DNA of 64,000 nt from Streptomyces sp. NA02950 (GCF_013364155.1 NZ_CP054916.1:7091001-7155000); one strand, 5' to 3'; shown: positions 29,218 through 39,276, counted from the stretch's first letter. Made by a program: numbers and translations. Notes: generated by a model from the sequence alone, not told the origin.

Positions 29218-30639
29218 TCACAGCCCCTGGATGTGGGCGATCTTCCGCCCGGCCTTGAGGTAGACGCTGCCGGAGGCGGCGGTGAGCCCGGCCTCCGCCA
29301 GGGTCTCCGCGACCACCTCGGCCAGCGGCCGTACCGCCTGGGCCTCGGGGAGCACCAGCGACTGCTGGTCGCCGCCCTCGGTCTCCACGACCAGCCGCAG
29401 CCCGTTCTGCTTGGCGACCCGGCGGGCGGCCGAGGCACTGGGCTGGAACTCCAGGACCTTGCTGAGCACGGTCGCGACGGTCTCGGAGCCGTGCTCGGCG
29501 GCGTCGACCACCGGCAGGGCGCCCACGTCGGCGAAGCTCTTCTTGGAGAACTGGGCGACAAAGCCCGCCCGCGCCTTCATGGCCGCCTCGATGCCGTACA
29601 GCGCCGCGACGACCTCGCCCGCCAGCACCTTCTTCAGATCCATCGGATGCAGCGAACGGTCCTCCACCCGGGCGGTCGCGGCGGCGATCTCCGCGTCCGT
29701 CCACTCCGTCCACGCCTCCAGGTACGGCTTCATCAGCCGGTCCGGAATCGACATGATCTTGCCGAAGACATCGTCGGCGGTCGCGGTCAGCGGCACGTAG
29801 TTGCCCTTGGACTTGGACATCTTGGCGCCGGTGCCGTCGGTGCCCTCGATCAGCGGCATGGTGACGACCAGCTGCGGGGTCTGCCCGCGCAGCTCCATCA
29901 GCTTGCGGCCCATCTGGAGGTTGAGCAGCTGGTCCGCCCCGCCGAGCTCGACATCGCACTCCAGCGCCACCGAGTCCAGCCCCTGGGCGATGGGGTACAG
30001 CAGCTCCGACATGGTCAGCCCGGAGCCCGCGGCCAGCCGGGTGCGGAAGTCCTCGCGCTGGAGCAGCTGGGAGACCGGCACCTGGGAGAGCAGCGCCAGC
30101 AGCTCCGGGAAGGTGAACGGCGCCAGCCACTCGCTGTTCTGCCGGAAGCTGACCTTCTCGAAGTCGAAGAAGGGCCGCACCTGCTCCTGGTAGCCCGCGA
30201 GGTTCCGCGCGATGTCCTCGTCGGTCAGCGGCGGGCGCTCCGCCGTACGGCCCGACGGGTCCCCGATCTTGGCCGTGAAGTCACCGATCAGCAGGGTGAC
30301 GTCATGGCCCATCCGCTGGAAGCGGCTGAGGATGATCATCGGCACGACATGGCCGAGGTGCACATCGGCGGCCGTCGGGTCGATGCCCAGCTTGATCCCC
30401 AGCCCCTTGCCCTCGGTCCGCCGCCGCTCGATGCGCTCGGCCAGCTCGGCCACGCCCGGCAGCACCTCGACCGTGCGGGCCGCGATCAGCTCGGCTTGGT
30501 CCTTCGGCGACAGGTCCGTCAGGTCCAGATAGCGCCGCGAGCCCGTCTCCGCGAGCAGCCGCTCGACGGTCTGGTCGGAGGAGAGGTCCTGGCTGAGGAG
30601 CTCGCTGGCGCGGGCGACGGATTCGCCGAGGCGTGTCAT
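29218..30639 (-). CDS. tyrS: tyrosyl-tRNA synthetase
   Basis: A 473-residue class I synthetase that charges tRNA-Tyr. The HIGH box appears as HLGH in GIDPTAADVHLGH (near residue 80), the KMSKS box is exact (GAKMSKSKGNY), and the C-terminal part (SGSVYLKAGRKIAH) is an S4 RNA-binding domain. The GIDPTAADVHLGH form is typical of the TyrZ-like group. ATG 30639 has AGGA 8 bases upstream; ATG 30660 gives 7 more residues without one. It lies 60 bases downstream of pmbA and may be its co-transcript. No T-box leader was seen. Confidence 0.96.
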   Translation of the reverse strand: MTRLGESVARASELLSQDLSSDQTVERLLAETGSRRYLDLTDLSPKDQAELIAARTVEVLPGVAELAERIERRRTEGKGLGIKLGIDPTAADVHLGHVVPMIILSRFQRMGHDVTLLIGDFTAKIGDPSGRTAERPPLTDEDIARNLAGYQEQVRPFFDFEKVSFRQNSEWLAPFTFPELLALLSQVPVSQLLQREDFRTRLAAGSGLTMSELLYPIAQGLDSVALECDVELGGADQLLNLQMGRKLMELRGQTPQLVVTMPLIEGTDGTGAKMSKSKGNYVPLTATADDVFGKIMSIPDRLMKPYLEAWTEWTDAEIAAATARVEDRSLHPMDLKKVLAGEVVAALYGIEAAMKARAGFVAQFSKKSFADVGALPVVDAAEHGSETVATVLSKVLEFQPSASAARRVAKQNGLRLVVETEGGDQQSLVLPEAQAVRPLAEVVAETLAEAGLTAASGSVYLKAGRKIAHIQGL

Positions 30640-30698
30640 GAGGTTCCTGGAGTGAGTCATGGGTGGACGGATGGGCGGGGACCAGTGTATTCGGCCGG

Positions 30699-32111
30699 TC
30701 ACACGCCCTTGCTGACGGAGCTCATGTTGAAGTCCGGGATCCGCAGCGCGGGCATCGCGGCCCGGGTGAACCAGTCGCCCCACTCGCGCGGCAGCGTCGG
30801 CTCGGTACGGCCCGCCTCGGTGGCGCGGGAGAGCAGGTCGACCGGCGATTCGTTGAACCGGAAGTTGTTCACCTCGCCGATCACCTCGCCGTTCTCGACG
30901 AGATAGACCCCGTCCCGGGTCAGCCCGGTCAGCAGCAGGGTGGCCGGATCGACCTCGCGGATGTACCACAGGCAGGTCAGCAGCAGCGCCGGGCCCTGGC
31001 CGCCGGTGGCCGCGACCATCTCCTCCAGCGAGCGGGTGCCGTCCGCCTCCAGGATCAGGTTGTCGATCGCCGGGGCCGTCGGCAGCCCGGTGAGGGCGGC
31101 CGAGTGCCGGGTGGTGAGCAGCTGGTTCAGCACCCCGTCGCGCAGCCAGTCGGTGGCCGACAGCCGCAGACCGTTGTCGAAGACCGACGCGTCGTCCTCC
31201 GAGGAGTGCGCGATCACGAACGGTGCCGCCTCGAGACCCGGTGCGTGCGGATCGCTGCGCAGGGTCATGGGCAGCGGCGACAGCTTCTCCCCGACCCGGG
31301 TGCCGCCACCGGGGCGGCTGAAGACCGTACGGCCCTCCGCCGCGTCCCGCGCCGCCGACGACCACATCTGGTAGACCAGCAGATCCGCCACGGCGGACGG
31401 CGGCAGCAGCGTCTCGTAGCGGCCCGCCGGAAGCTCCACCCGCCGCTCGGCCCAGGCCAGCCGCCCGGCCAGCTCGGCATCGATCGCGGCCGGGTCCACA
31501 TCGGTGAAGTCACGGGTGGCGCGCCCGGCCCAGGCCGAGCGCGGCCCACCGCCGCCGTCGGCCGGGGCCTTGGCGTTGATCTCCAGCGTGCCGGTCGGCT
31601 GGTCATGGCGCAGCCGCAGCCCGGTGGAGGTGCCCAGATAGGTCGAGACGACCTCGTGGTGGGCGAAGCCGTACAGCTCCCGTCCGCCCGCCCGGGCCCG
31701 TGCGAAGGAGTCGCCGAGGGCGGGCGCGAAGGCCGCGAACACCTCGGAGGAGGTCTCGGCGGGGGAGTCGGTGAAACCGGGGGAGTCCGGAAGCGAGGCG
31801 TCCGCCCCGACCAGTGGCTGGGCGTCCTCGGCCGGACCCGCCTCCCGGGCCGCCGCCTCCGCCGCCCGCACCAGCGGCTCCAGCTCCTCCGCGGTGACGG
31901 CGGACCGGGACACCACACCGGAGGCGGTGCCCTGCGCGCCGTCCACGGTGGCCACCACGGTCAGCGAGCGGCCGCGGGTGACGCCGTTGGTGGTCAGCGC
32001 ATTGCCCGCCCAGCGCAGATGGGCCGTGGACGTCTCGTCCGCGATCACCACACAGCCGTCCGCGCGGGACAGCTCCAGGGCGCGTTCGACGATCTCGTGC
32101 GGCGTGGTCAT
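30699..32111 (-). CDS. pmbA: PmbA/TldE family metalloprotease-like subunit
   Basis: A 470-residue TldE-type protein. It lacks the HExxH-like motif found in TldD, as expected for the partner subunit. Family marks include the N-terminal LSRADGCVVIADE strand and the late SATDWLRDGVLNQLL and PAIDNLILEADGTRS segments. TldD/TldE together degrade unfolded peptides and, in E. coli, mature microcin B17. The gene starts on an ATGA overlap with tldD, which makes equal expression likely. Confidence 0.92.
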   Translation of the reverse strand: MTTPHEIVERALELSRADGCVVIADETSTAHLRWAGNALTTNGVTRGRSLTVVATVDGAQGTASGVVSRSAVTAEELEPLVRAAEAAAREAGPAEDAQPLVGADASLPDSPGFTDSPAETSSEVFAAFAPALGDSFARARAGGRELYGFAHHEVVSTYLGTSTGLRLRHDQPTGTLEINAKAPADGGGGPRSAWAGRATRDFTDVDPAAIDAELAGRLAWAERRVELPAGRYETLLPPSAVADLLVYQMWSSAARDAAEGRTVFSRPGGGTRVGEKLSPLPMTLRSDPHAPGLEAAPFVIAHSSEDDASVFDNGLRLSATDWLRDGVLNQLLTTRHSAALTGLPTAPAIDNLILEADGTRSLEEMVAATGGQGPALLLTCLWYIREVDPATLLLTGLTRDGVYLVENGEVIGEVNNFRFNESPVDLLSRATEAGRTEPTLPREWGDWFTRAAMPALRIPDFNMSSVSKGV

Positions 32112-33649
32112 CGCCCGGCCTCCTGGGTGGTGTTGAGGATGTTCACGCCGCGGAACAGCGCGGACGGGCAGCCGTGCGAAACCGCCGCGACCTGCCCCGG
32201 CTGAGCCTTGCCGCAGTTGAAGGCACCGTGCAGCACATAGGTCTGCGGACCGCCGACGGCCGACATCGAGCCCCAGAAGTCCGTGGTGGTGGCCTGGTAG
32301 GCGAAGTCGCGCACCTGCCCGGCCAGGGCGCCGTTCCGGATGCGGTACGCCCGCTGCGCCGTGAACTGGAAGTTGTAGCGCTGCATATCGATCGACCAGG
32401 AACGGTCTCCGACCAGATACAGCCCGTTCTCGACGCCGCCGATCAGATCGCCGGTCGAGGGCCCTCCCTCGGCCGCGGGTTGCAGCGACACATTCGCCAT
32501 CCGCTGCACCGGCACATGGCTCGGCGAGTCGGCGTACGCACAGCCGTTGGACCGCTCGAACCCGGTCAGCCGGGCGATCCGGCGGTCCATCTGATAGCCG
32601 ACGAGCGTGCCGTCCCGCACCAGGTCCCAGGACTGCGCGGCCACCCCCTCGTCGTCGTAGCCGGTCGTGGCCAGCCCGTGCTCCGCCGTCCGGTCCCCGG
32701 TGACGTTCATGATCTCCGAGCCGTAGGCCAGCTTGCCCAGCTGGTCGAAGGTGGCGAACGAGGTCCCCGCGTACGCCGCCTCGTACCCCAGCGCCCGGTC
32801 CAGCTCGGTGGCGTGACCGATCGACTCATGGATGGTCAGCCACAGATTGGACGGATCGATCACCAGGTCGTACGACCCGGCCTCCACCGACGGCGCCCGC
32901 ATCTTCTCGGCCAGCAGCGCGGGCATCTCGGCCAGCTCCGTCTCCCAGTCCCAGACACCGGCCCCGGCCCCCGTCCCGGTCAGATACTCCCAGCCGCGCC
33001 CCACCGGAGGGGCCGTGGTGCGCATCGAGTCGAAGTCACCGGTTTGCGGATCCACCGCGAACGCGGTGAGCTGCGGATGCAGCCGCACCCGCTGCTGGGT
33101 GGTCGTGGTACCCGCGGTGTCCGCGTAGAACTTGTTGTCCTGGATGGTCAGCAGACCCGCGTCGACGTGCGCCACCTCGTCGGCCGCCAGCAGCCGCTCG
33201 CTCCACTCGGCCAGCAGCCCGGTCTTCTCCGCGTCCGGCACGTCGAACGGGTTGACCTCGTAGGACGAGACCCAGGTCTTGTCCGCGTGCACCGGCTCGT
33301 CGGCCAGCTCCACCCGCTCGTCCGACCCGGCCGCCTCGATCACTTTGGCCGACAGCTTCGCCATCGCCACCGCCCGCGAGGCCACCCGTGCCGCCGCGTC
33401 CATGGTCAGATCCACCCCGGAGGCGAACCCCCAGGCCCCGCCGTGCACCACCCGCACCGCGTACCCCACATCGGTGCTGTCCGACGACCCGGCGGGCCTG
33501 GCATCCCGCAACCGCCACGAGGCGCCGCGCACGCGCTCGAACCGGAAGTCGGCGTGCTCGGCCCCGAGCGCGCGGGCCCGCGCGAGCGCGGCGTCGGCGA
33601 GCGCCCTGAGCGGCAGCGCGAGGAATGACGTATCGATCTCGTGCGGCAC
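32108..33649 (-). CDS. tldD: TldD family metalloprotease
   Basis: A 513-residue TldD-type protein with the metal motif HESIGHATELD (His-Glu-x3-His near residue 275), and family segments GYDDEGVAAQSWDLV and a late HGAFNCGKAQPGQVAAVSHG. It acts as a heterodimer with the neighbouring TldE. GTG 33649 has GAGGAG at a suitable distance; upstream frame is not of coding type. First gene of a probable tldD-pmbA-tyrS transcript. Upstream lies the accessory island that starts with the SUKH gene. Confidence 0.93.
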   Translation of the reverse strand: MPHEIDTSFLALPLRALADAALARARALGAEHADFRFERVRGASWRLRDARPAGSSDSTDVGYAVRVVHGGAWGFASGVDLTMDAAARVASRAVAMAKLSAKVIEAAGSDERVELADEPVHADKTWVSSYEVNPFDVPDAEKTGLLAEWSERLLAADEVAHVDAGLLTIQDNKFYADTAGTTTTQQRVRLHPQLTAFAVDPQTGDFDSMRTTAPPVGRGWEYLTGTGAGAGVWDWETELAEMPALLAEKMRAPSVEAGSYDLVIDPSNLWLTIHESIGHATELDRALGYEAAYAGTSFATFDQLGKLAYGSEIMNVTGDRTAEHGLATTGYDDEGVAAQSWDLVRDGTLVGYQMDRRIARLTGFERSNGCAYADSPSHVPVQRMANVSLQPAAEGGPSTGDLIGGVENGLYLVGDRSWSIDMQRYNFQFTAQRAYRIRNGALAGQVRDFAYQATTTDFWGSMSAVGGPQTYVLHGAFNCGKAQPGQVAAVSHGCPSALFRGVNILNTTQEAGR

Positions 33650-33811
33650 GGGCGACTCCTCTTCGTCGGTGTACGTCTGGTTGATTTGCGGCCGACGGCA
33701 GTGAACCATGGCGCAACGCAGCGGGCGGGGTTGGTTTCCCGTCGAGCCCGGGCCGGGGAACGGGCCGTGACGTGTGGCGGGCACTATGGCAGATCGCACA
33801 TCGATTGTCGG

Positions 33812-34246
33812 TCAGCGGTACCAGTCTTCTCCGTCAGACTCCAAGGTACGGACGACGTATGCCTCTAGTGACTTCGCGACCACGGATCTGTCGTCTGTCT
33901 CATGGTCCCATACGAGGACGTGGCCGTCAGCGGAGTCACAGTTGAAGGCGAATTGGTCGCCTGCGCCGTTATCACCGAAGAAGAGCAGGGAATCGAAGGG
34001 TGCGTACAGTTCTACAAAGGACTGATTGCTTCGGAATTCCAGGTTTGACTCCGCGATTTGCTGCACGGACCAGACAATATCTGTCCCGTATGCGTCTGCC
34101 AGGCCGTTGAACTCCGTCAGCAGTTCCCGCAGATTGCCTGGAAGGGGGTGTCCGAGACGATCCTCCGCGCTGCGGATGTCAAATTCACTTGCGGGTTCAC
34201 CGAGGTCAATTTCGTCAATCCATCGGGTGATACGGTCTCGCCACAT
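33812..34246 (-). CDS. SMI1/KNR4 (SUKH) family immunity protein
   Basis: A 144-residue acidic protein. The SUKH pattern is visible: ITRWIDEIDLG, EFDIRSAEDRLGHPLPGNLRELL (helix-turn with LG.xLP), LLFFGDNGAGDQFAFN and a closing VVAKSLEAYVVRTL. SUKH proteins neutralise nuclease and deaminase toxins of polymorphic toxin systems. It starts 30 bases after the Rhs stop on the same strand, the standard immunity position. ATG 34246 has AGGAGG 6 bases upstream. GC is far lower (about 55 percent) than flanking genes, a sign of transfer. It should be specific for the adjacent toxin tip. Confidence 0.88.
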   Translation of the reverse strand: MWRDRITRWIDEIDLGEPASEFDIRSAEDRLGHPLPGNLRELLTEFNGLADAYGTDIVWSVQQIAESNLEFRSNQSFVELYAPFDSLLFFGDNGAGDQFAFNCDSADGHVLVWDHETDDRSVVAKSLEAYVVRTLESDGEDWYR

Positions 34247-34276
34247 ATTTCCTCCTCGTTGTTGGTTCATCGCACA

Positions 34277-37200
34277 TTATCTCAGGCGGGGAGTGAACCA
34301 ATGTCCGAGCATGTCATCGACATGCGTAGCGTGGTCGAGGACTTGCTGCCTGGTGGGCGATGAGTGAGTTGCATAGAACGAGTTCCAAGACTTGCGTATC
34401 TCACTCAGGTGGATGGAAGCGTTGATGGCGCCTTTGGGAATGCCTCGCAGATTCTGGAGAGAATGAATCTCCTCGGGCTTGAAAAGTCCTGGATAGCGTT
34501 TCAGGATCTGCTGCTCGATGGCATGGTGTACGACCACTTTCCCCTTCAGATGCGGGTAGGCCGCGAAAAACGTTTTCTTGTAGTTGTGCGAAGTGGCGGT
34601 GCCAACGGATGCAGGATGTCTGCTCGGAATGTCTGTGCCCAAGCCCGGCTGGTCTACACCGCATCGGAACAATCCGAGCGGGTCGCTCCAGGTCAGCGGG
34701 TTGTCCGCATACCCGACCGGGTTGGGGGCTGGTATGAGGCCGAGGGGGTCGGGGCTGAGGTAGAGGGCGCATTCGGGGTCGTAGTAGCGGAAGTAGTTGT
34801 AGTACAGGCCCGTTTCGGGGTCCGCGTATTGGCCCGGGAAGCGAAGTGGGCAGTCGATGTCTGTGGTGCCCGGCGGGGCTGGGAGGGGGGTGCCCCAGAG
34901 GGTGGTGCGGGGGTGCCAGGCCAGGGTGCCGTCGGGGGCGATGAGTTCGGTGGGGGTGCCGACCAGATCGGTGACGATCGCGTGGAAGCGGGTGTCGTAC
35001 TCGGTCCCGGCGAGCTTCGCCGTCGTGGTCTGGGATATCGGGCGGTGCGTGCCCGGGGCGTAGTCCCAGGTGGTGGTGTGTCCGTCGGCTGTGGTCTCTT
35101 CGGCGAGCCGCGTGCCGTCCCAGGTGAAGTCGATCCGCTCCGCCACTGTGTCGTCCGCAGTCAGGCGGTACTTGGCGGTGCGGCGGCCCAGGGGGTCGTA
35201 GGTGTAGCGCCAGCGGGCGCCGTCCGGGGTGGTGGCCTGGGTGAGGCGGTCTTCCGCGTTCCAGGTGTAGGTCCAGGTGCGACGCTGACCGTTGAGGAGG
35301 CGGCGGGTGCGGCGGATCAGGCGGCCCTGGGTGTCGTGTTCGTAGGTCGTGCGGTTGCTGTCGCCGCCTGCGGTGCGGATGAGGGTGCCATTGAACTCAC
35401 GCGGACCAGGGGATGGGTGCTGGGGCGCTTCGGCCGTGGTGAGGTTGCCCGCCGTGTCGTAGGCGTAGGTCTCGGTCCAGCCGTTGGCGTGCACGGCGGT
35501 GACCCGGCCGACCGGATCGAGGTCGAAGGTCCTGGTGCCCGAGGTGAGTTCGCGTATCTCGGTGAGGTGGTCGTCCAGGCGGTAGCCGTACGCGCGGTGC
35601 TGGATGAGGCTGCCGACCGGGCCGGTGACGGTCTGGCCCGTCATGCGATCCAGGTTGTCCCAGGTCTGGGTGAGTGTCACATCGGCGCCGAAGGTGCGGC
35701 TCGTCTCACGGCCCGCCGCGTCGTAGCCGAAGCGCACACTATTGTCCGCTGTCGTAAGAGACACCGGACGGGATGCTGCGTCGTGGGTCCACTGCGAGCG
35801 CACACCGGTCGGGGTGGTCCGCACGGCGTGGTTGCCCATGGAGTCGTACTCATAGGTCGTGGTGCGGTCGTTGACCGTCTCGGTCAGGAGTCGGCCGAGG
35901 GCGTCGTAGGTGCGGGCCAGCTCCGCGTCCGAGTTCGTCGCCTGCGCCAGGCGGCCTGCGGCGTCATAGGCGAACGTCGTCTCGGTGTCGTCGGCGCGCG
36001 TGGCGATCGCGCGGCCCAAGGCGTCGCGCGTGTAGGTGAGGGTTTCGCCCGCACCGTTGGTGCGGGATATCAGGCGGCCCGCTTCGTCGTGGGCGTAGAT
36101 GAGGGTGCGACCGTTGAAGTCGGTTTCGGAGGTGAGCCGCCCGGCCCCGTCGTAGACGTAGGTCCAGGTCAGACCCTGGGGGTTGGTGACCTGGGTCAGC
36201 TGTAGCTGGGTGTCGTAGGTGAAGGCGTACTCCGCCCCGTCGGGGTCGGTCCGAGTCGCCGGGAGGTCGAAGTGGGTGTGGGTGTGGCGGGTGGTGTTGC
36301 CCGCCGGGTCGGTGTGTTCGAGGAGGTTGCCCTCGGCGTCCCAGGTCCAGGTCTCGCGGGAGCCGTCGGGGCGGGTGCGCCAGGCGGGTTTGCCTTCGAT
36401 GGTCCAGCCCTGGCGGGTGACATGGCCCAGGGGGTCGGTGATGCGGGTGATACGGCCGTGGGTGCCCCTGCGGACAGCTGTGGTGTTGCCCAGGGCGTCG
36501 GTGACCTCGACCGGCAGACCCGCCTCGTTGCACACCACGTGTGTGGTGTGGCCGAGCCCGTCGGTGACCGAGGTCAGATTGCCGGCCTCGTCATACACGT
36601 AGTGGGTCTCCGCGCCCGAAGGGTCCGTTGTCCTGGTGCGGTTGCCCCGCGCGTCGTAGGTGTGGCGCCATACGACGCCGTCCGGTTCGCGGACCTCCAG
36701 CGGCTGGCCGTACTCGTTGTAGGTGGCGGTGGCCGCCGTGCCGTCGGGCCGGTCGATGCGTATCAGGTTGCCGGATTCGTCGTAGGCGTAGCGGGTGGTG
36801 TGGCCCAGCGGGTCGGTCACCGACAATGGCAGGCGGCGGCCCTCGGGGTCCCACTCGGTGTGGGTGGTGTGACCCAGGGCGTCGGTGCGGGCCACCGCAC
36901 GGTGGGCGTCGTCGAAGACGTAGGTGACGCGGTGGCCGAGGGAGTCGGTGTAGACGGTGGTGCGCGAGGCCGCGTCGTAGTGGAAGCGGCCGGTCATCAT
37001 GTCGTCCGAGCCGATGGTGCGCAGCACGCGGCCGCGGTGGTCGTAGACGTATCCGAAGCTGGTGCCGTTGCGGTCGGTCCAGGAGGTGATGCGGTTCTGG
37101 TCGTCGTAGGTGAACCGCATCGGTGTCTCGGCGGAGTTGAAGACCTCGGTGAGGTCACCGGCGTCGTTGTAGCCGAAGGAGACCAGTGTGGTGCCGGTCT

Positions 37201-38755
37201 CGGCGCCGCCGACGCCCAGCAGGCGCAGCGCGGTGATGCGCAGCAGTTCCGGATCGGTGTCGATGGCGATCCGGTAGCCGCCGGAATGCACTACCTCGCG
37301 TGGGGTGCCCGCCTCGTCGTAGGTGAAGGTGATGGAGCGGCCGTTGCGGTCCTCGATCGTCTGGAGGGGAAGCTCGTTGCCCTCCGCGCCTTCCAGGGGC
37401 GTGAAGTGGAGGGTGCGGGCCTGCTCGGGGATGGTGATCCGCATGGTGCCGCCGACCGCGCCGTCCCAGCGCAGCGGCCAGCGCGGGCCCCGGACGGGGG
37501 AGGTGTCCTCCTCGGGGCGGGGGATCGGGTAGCGCAACACCATGCCGTCGGCCGCGACGAACACCACTCCGTCCGCGTCCAGTTCCAGGCGCTGGTCGAG
37601 GGTGGCGGCCCAGGTGCGGCCGAACCAGCCGCCGCAGGTGTGGGCGGAGACGAAGGCGCGCTCCAGGACCAGCGGCAGCGCCCCGGGCAGGATCACGTCC
37701 GTGGCCGACATGACCATCTCGCCGGTGGCGACGTCCACCGGGTCGTTCTCGCAGTCCCTGTCGCCGGTCTTCTGGTCGTGGCCGCCCTTGCTGTTCGCCC
37801 GCTTGCCTGCCTCGCCGTCCCGGCCCAGCGCCTTCCTCCGCGCGGCCAGACGCGCGGCGGCGTTCTTGCCCGACTTCAGCCCCCTGCGCAGCGCGCTCCC
37901 GCCACCGGTGGCCAGGGCCAGCAGCAGTGTCGGGGTGATTTCGCCCGCCGTACGCAGCGGATCCTGGGACCACCCCTTCCAGTTTTCGATGGCTTTTGCG
38001 AACTCCCGGGGGTGCTGGGCTATGTACGCCGCGCCGTCCGCCATGCCCGCCAGCTGCATCGAGAATCCGCCCAGGTCCCCTTTGACCAGCGAAGCGGGGA
38101 GCTCAGCCAGACTGAGGATGCTGTGATGGGCCTTCCACAGCCCGTCCTTGAGGCTTTCCCCGCGCTTTTCCCAGTTGCTCGGCTTGTCCGGAGCCTTCCC
38201 CGTCGCGTCGTCGATCTTCTTCTTCGACGCGTCGACGACCAGCTGAAGCTCTTCGATCAGCTTGTCCAGCCGCTTGACGCAGTCGTCCATCGCTGAGACG
38301 CCGGGGTCGGTCTCCGAAGGCCGCTCCGGTAGCTGCTCGTCGCCGCGCTGGACAGCGTCGTTGTACGTCTCGACCTTCTTGTTGTGCGCTTTGGAGGCCG
38401 CCCGCGCCCGGTCCGCCGCATCGATGATCGGCTCACACCGCTTCTGCACCGACCGCAGCTTCCTGGCGTATGCCGCCAGCGCACTGGCCGCATGCGTGAA
38501 CTCATCGTGACCCGACTTCAGTTCCTTCGGCAGCCGGTCGACCGCCTTGCGGAACTCACCCGCGCCCCTGCCCTGCCAATCGGTCAGCCCCAGCGGCCGC
38601 AGCGTGTCCTTGCCGTCCTGGAAAGCCCCCGCATACGCCCGCAACTCCAGCACCAGGTCATCGATATCGCCCGGATTCCCGGGTATCAGATCCTTGGCCT
38701 TGGCCCCCGCCGGTATACGAACCTGCGGGGGCCGCCCCGCGTCCGGATCGCCCAT
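34277..38755 (-). CDS. Rhs polymorphic toxin with WXG-like N-terminus and HH-motif C-terminal toxin
   Basis: A 1492-residue protein. Residues 30-115 are helical with a WQG motif (TDWQGRGAGEF), like WXG100/LXG export domains. DUF6531 starts near 340 (DPVDVATGEMV). RHS/YD repeats (GxxxxxYDxxGRL pattern) run from about 460 to 1250, and the core ends at DPLGL (about 1360). The last 129 residues (34280-34666) are the toxin: VVVHHAIEQQILKRYPG, HSLQNLRGIPKG, HLSEIRKSWNSFY. The double-His motif points to an HNH/EndoVII-type (xHH) nuclease, an inference. GC drops in the tip. ATG 38755 overlaps the stop of the upstream gene. No signal peptide. Confidence 0.92.
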   Translation of the reverse strand: MGDPDAGRPPQVRIPAGAKAKDLIPGNPGDIDDLVLELRAYAGAFQDGKDTLRPLGLTDWQGRGAGEFRKAVDRLPKELKSGHDEFTHAASALAAYARKLRSVQKRCEPIIDAADRARAASKAHNKKVETYNDAVQRGDEQLPERPSETDPGVSAMDDCVKRLDKLIEELQLVVDASKKKIDDATGKAPDKPSNWEKRGESLKDGLWKAHHSILSLAELPASLVKGDLGGFSMQLAGMADGAAYIAQHPREFAKAIENWKGWSQDPLRTAGEITPTLLLALATGGGSALRRGLKSGKNAAARLAARRKALGRDGEAGKRANSKGGHDQKTGDRDCENDPVDVATGEMVMSATDVILPGALPLVLERAFVSAHTCGGWFGRTWAATLDQRLELDADGVVFVAADGMVLRYPIPRPEEDTSPVRGPRWPLRWDGAVGGTMRITIPEQARTLHFTPLEGAEGNELPLQTIEDRNGRSITFTYDEAGTPREVVHSGGYRIAIDTDPELLRITALRLLGVGGAETGTTLVSFGYNDAGDLTEVFNSAETPMRFTYDDQNRITSWTDRNGTSFGYVYDHRGRVLRTIGSDDMMTGRFHYDAASRTTVYTDSLGHRVTYVFDDAHRAVARTDALGHTTHTEWDPEGRRLPLSVTDPLGHTTRYAYDESGNLIRIDRPDGTAATATYNEYGQPLEVREPDGVVWRHTYDARGNRTRTTDPSGAETHYVYDEAGNLTSVTDGLGHTTHVVCNEAGLPVEVTDALGNTTAVRRGTHGRITRITDPLGHVTRQGWTIEGKPAWRTRPDGSRETWTWDAEGNLLEHTDPAGNTTRHTHTHFDLPATRTDPDGAEYAFTYDTQLQLTQVTNPQGLTWTYVYDGAGRLTSETDFNGRTLIYAHDEAGRLISRTNGAGETLTYTRDALGRAIATRADDTETTFAYDAAGRLAQATNSDAELARTYDALGRLLTETVNDRTTTYEYDSMGNHAVRTTPTGVRSQWTHDAASRPVSLTTADNSVRFGYDAAGRETSRTFGADVTLTQTWDNLDRMTGQTVTGPVGSLIQHRAYGYRLDDHLTEIRELTSGTRTFDLDPVGRVTAVHANGWTETYAYDTAGNLTTAEAPQHPSPGPREFNGTLIRTAGGDSNRTTYEHDTQGRLIRRTRRLLNGQRRTWTYTWNAEDRLTQATTPDGARWRYTYDPLGRRTAKYRLTADDTVAERIDFTWDGTRLAEETTADGHTTTWDYAPGTHRPISQTTTAKLAGTEYDTRFHAIVTDLVGTPTELIAPDGTLAWHPRTTLWGTPLPAPPGTTDIDCPLRFPGQYADPETGLYYNYFRYYDPECALYLSPDPLGLIPAPNPVGYADNPLTWSDPLGLFRCGVDQPGLGTDIPSRHPASVGTATSHNYKKTFFAAYPHLKGKVVVHHAIEQQILKRYPGLFKPEEIHSLQNLRGIPKGAINASIHLSEIRKSWNSFYATHSSPTRQQVLDHATHVDDMLGHWFTPRLR

Positions 38756-39276
38756 CAGGACTCGTCCTCGTACTCACGCAGCAACGGGTCCACAAACTTC
38801 TGCAAGCCCGACTTCCCCGGACGCTTCTCCATCTCCGGCACGCCCACGTTCTCCCACGACCACTTGCCCGCAGCCCCCGACGGGAGCTTGGCCAGGTTCG
38901 CGTCCGAGGGCCAGAAGTCCTTCACCCGCAGCAGATCCGCCATCATGTACCCGGCGATCGCCTCGTACAGCCGATCCACCACCACATCCGCATGGTCCGC
39001 CAGCTCACCCATGCCAAAGCCCCACGCCTTGATGAACTCCTTGCCGGACGCCAGGAGTTCGGGCGCACCGCAGTGCTGGAGATAGGCCGTCAGCGTCTCC
39101 TGCCCGTTCTTGACCGCCCGGGCCCCGGCCACCGACTCCTCCAGCGGGAGGATCACGCTCTTCACCGAAGCGATCTCGATCTTGTAGCCGTCGGCGCCCT
39201 CGTTACCCCCGTACTTGCCGTGCTCACCACCCTCACTGGGCGCGCGGTTCACATTCCTCGCGTCAGGATCCCCCAC
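38755..39276 (-). CDS. helical protein encoded with the Rhs toxin (WXG100-like partner)
   Basis: A 173-residue protein. Between a Gly/Glu-rich start and a Lys/Pro-rich end, residues 35-130 form two long amphipathic helices (IEIASVKSVILPLEESVAGARAV and MGELADHADVVVDRLYEAIAGY) separated by AWGFG. That hairpin with a central W-G turn resembles ESX/WXG100 proteins. Its stop codon overlaps the Rhs start (TGATG), so the two are translationally coupled; it may be a chaperone or co-secreted partner. Start GTG 39276 with GGAGGG upstream, overlapping the SseB-like gene by 14 bases. No confident family assignment. Confidence 0.7.
   Translation of the reverse strand: MGDPDARNVNRAPSEGGEHGKYGGNEGADGYKIEIASVKSVILPLEESVAGARAVKNGQETLTAYLQHCGAPELLASGKEFIKAWGFGMGELADHADVVVDRLYEAIAGYMMADLLRVKDFWPSDANLAKLPSGAAGKWSWENVGVPEMEKRPGKSGLQKFVDPLLREYEDES

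Noticed and set aside
29218..31365. Longer tyrS frame extending into pmbA
   Set aside because: The extra N-terminal part is non-coding in composition and lies opposite in frame to pmbA; a good ribosome site supports ATG 30639.
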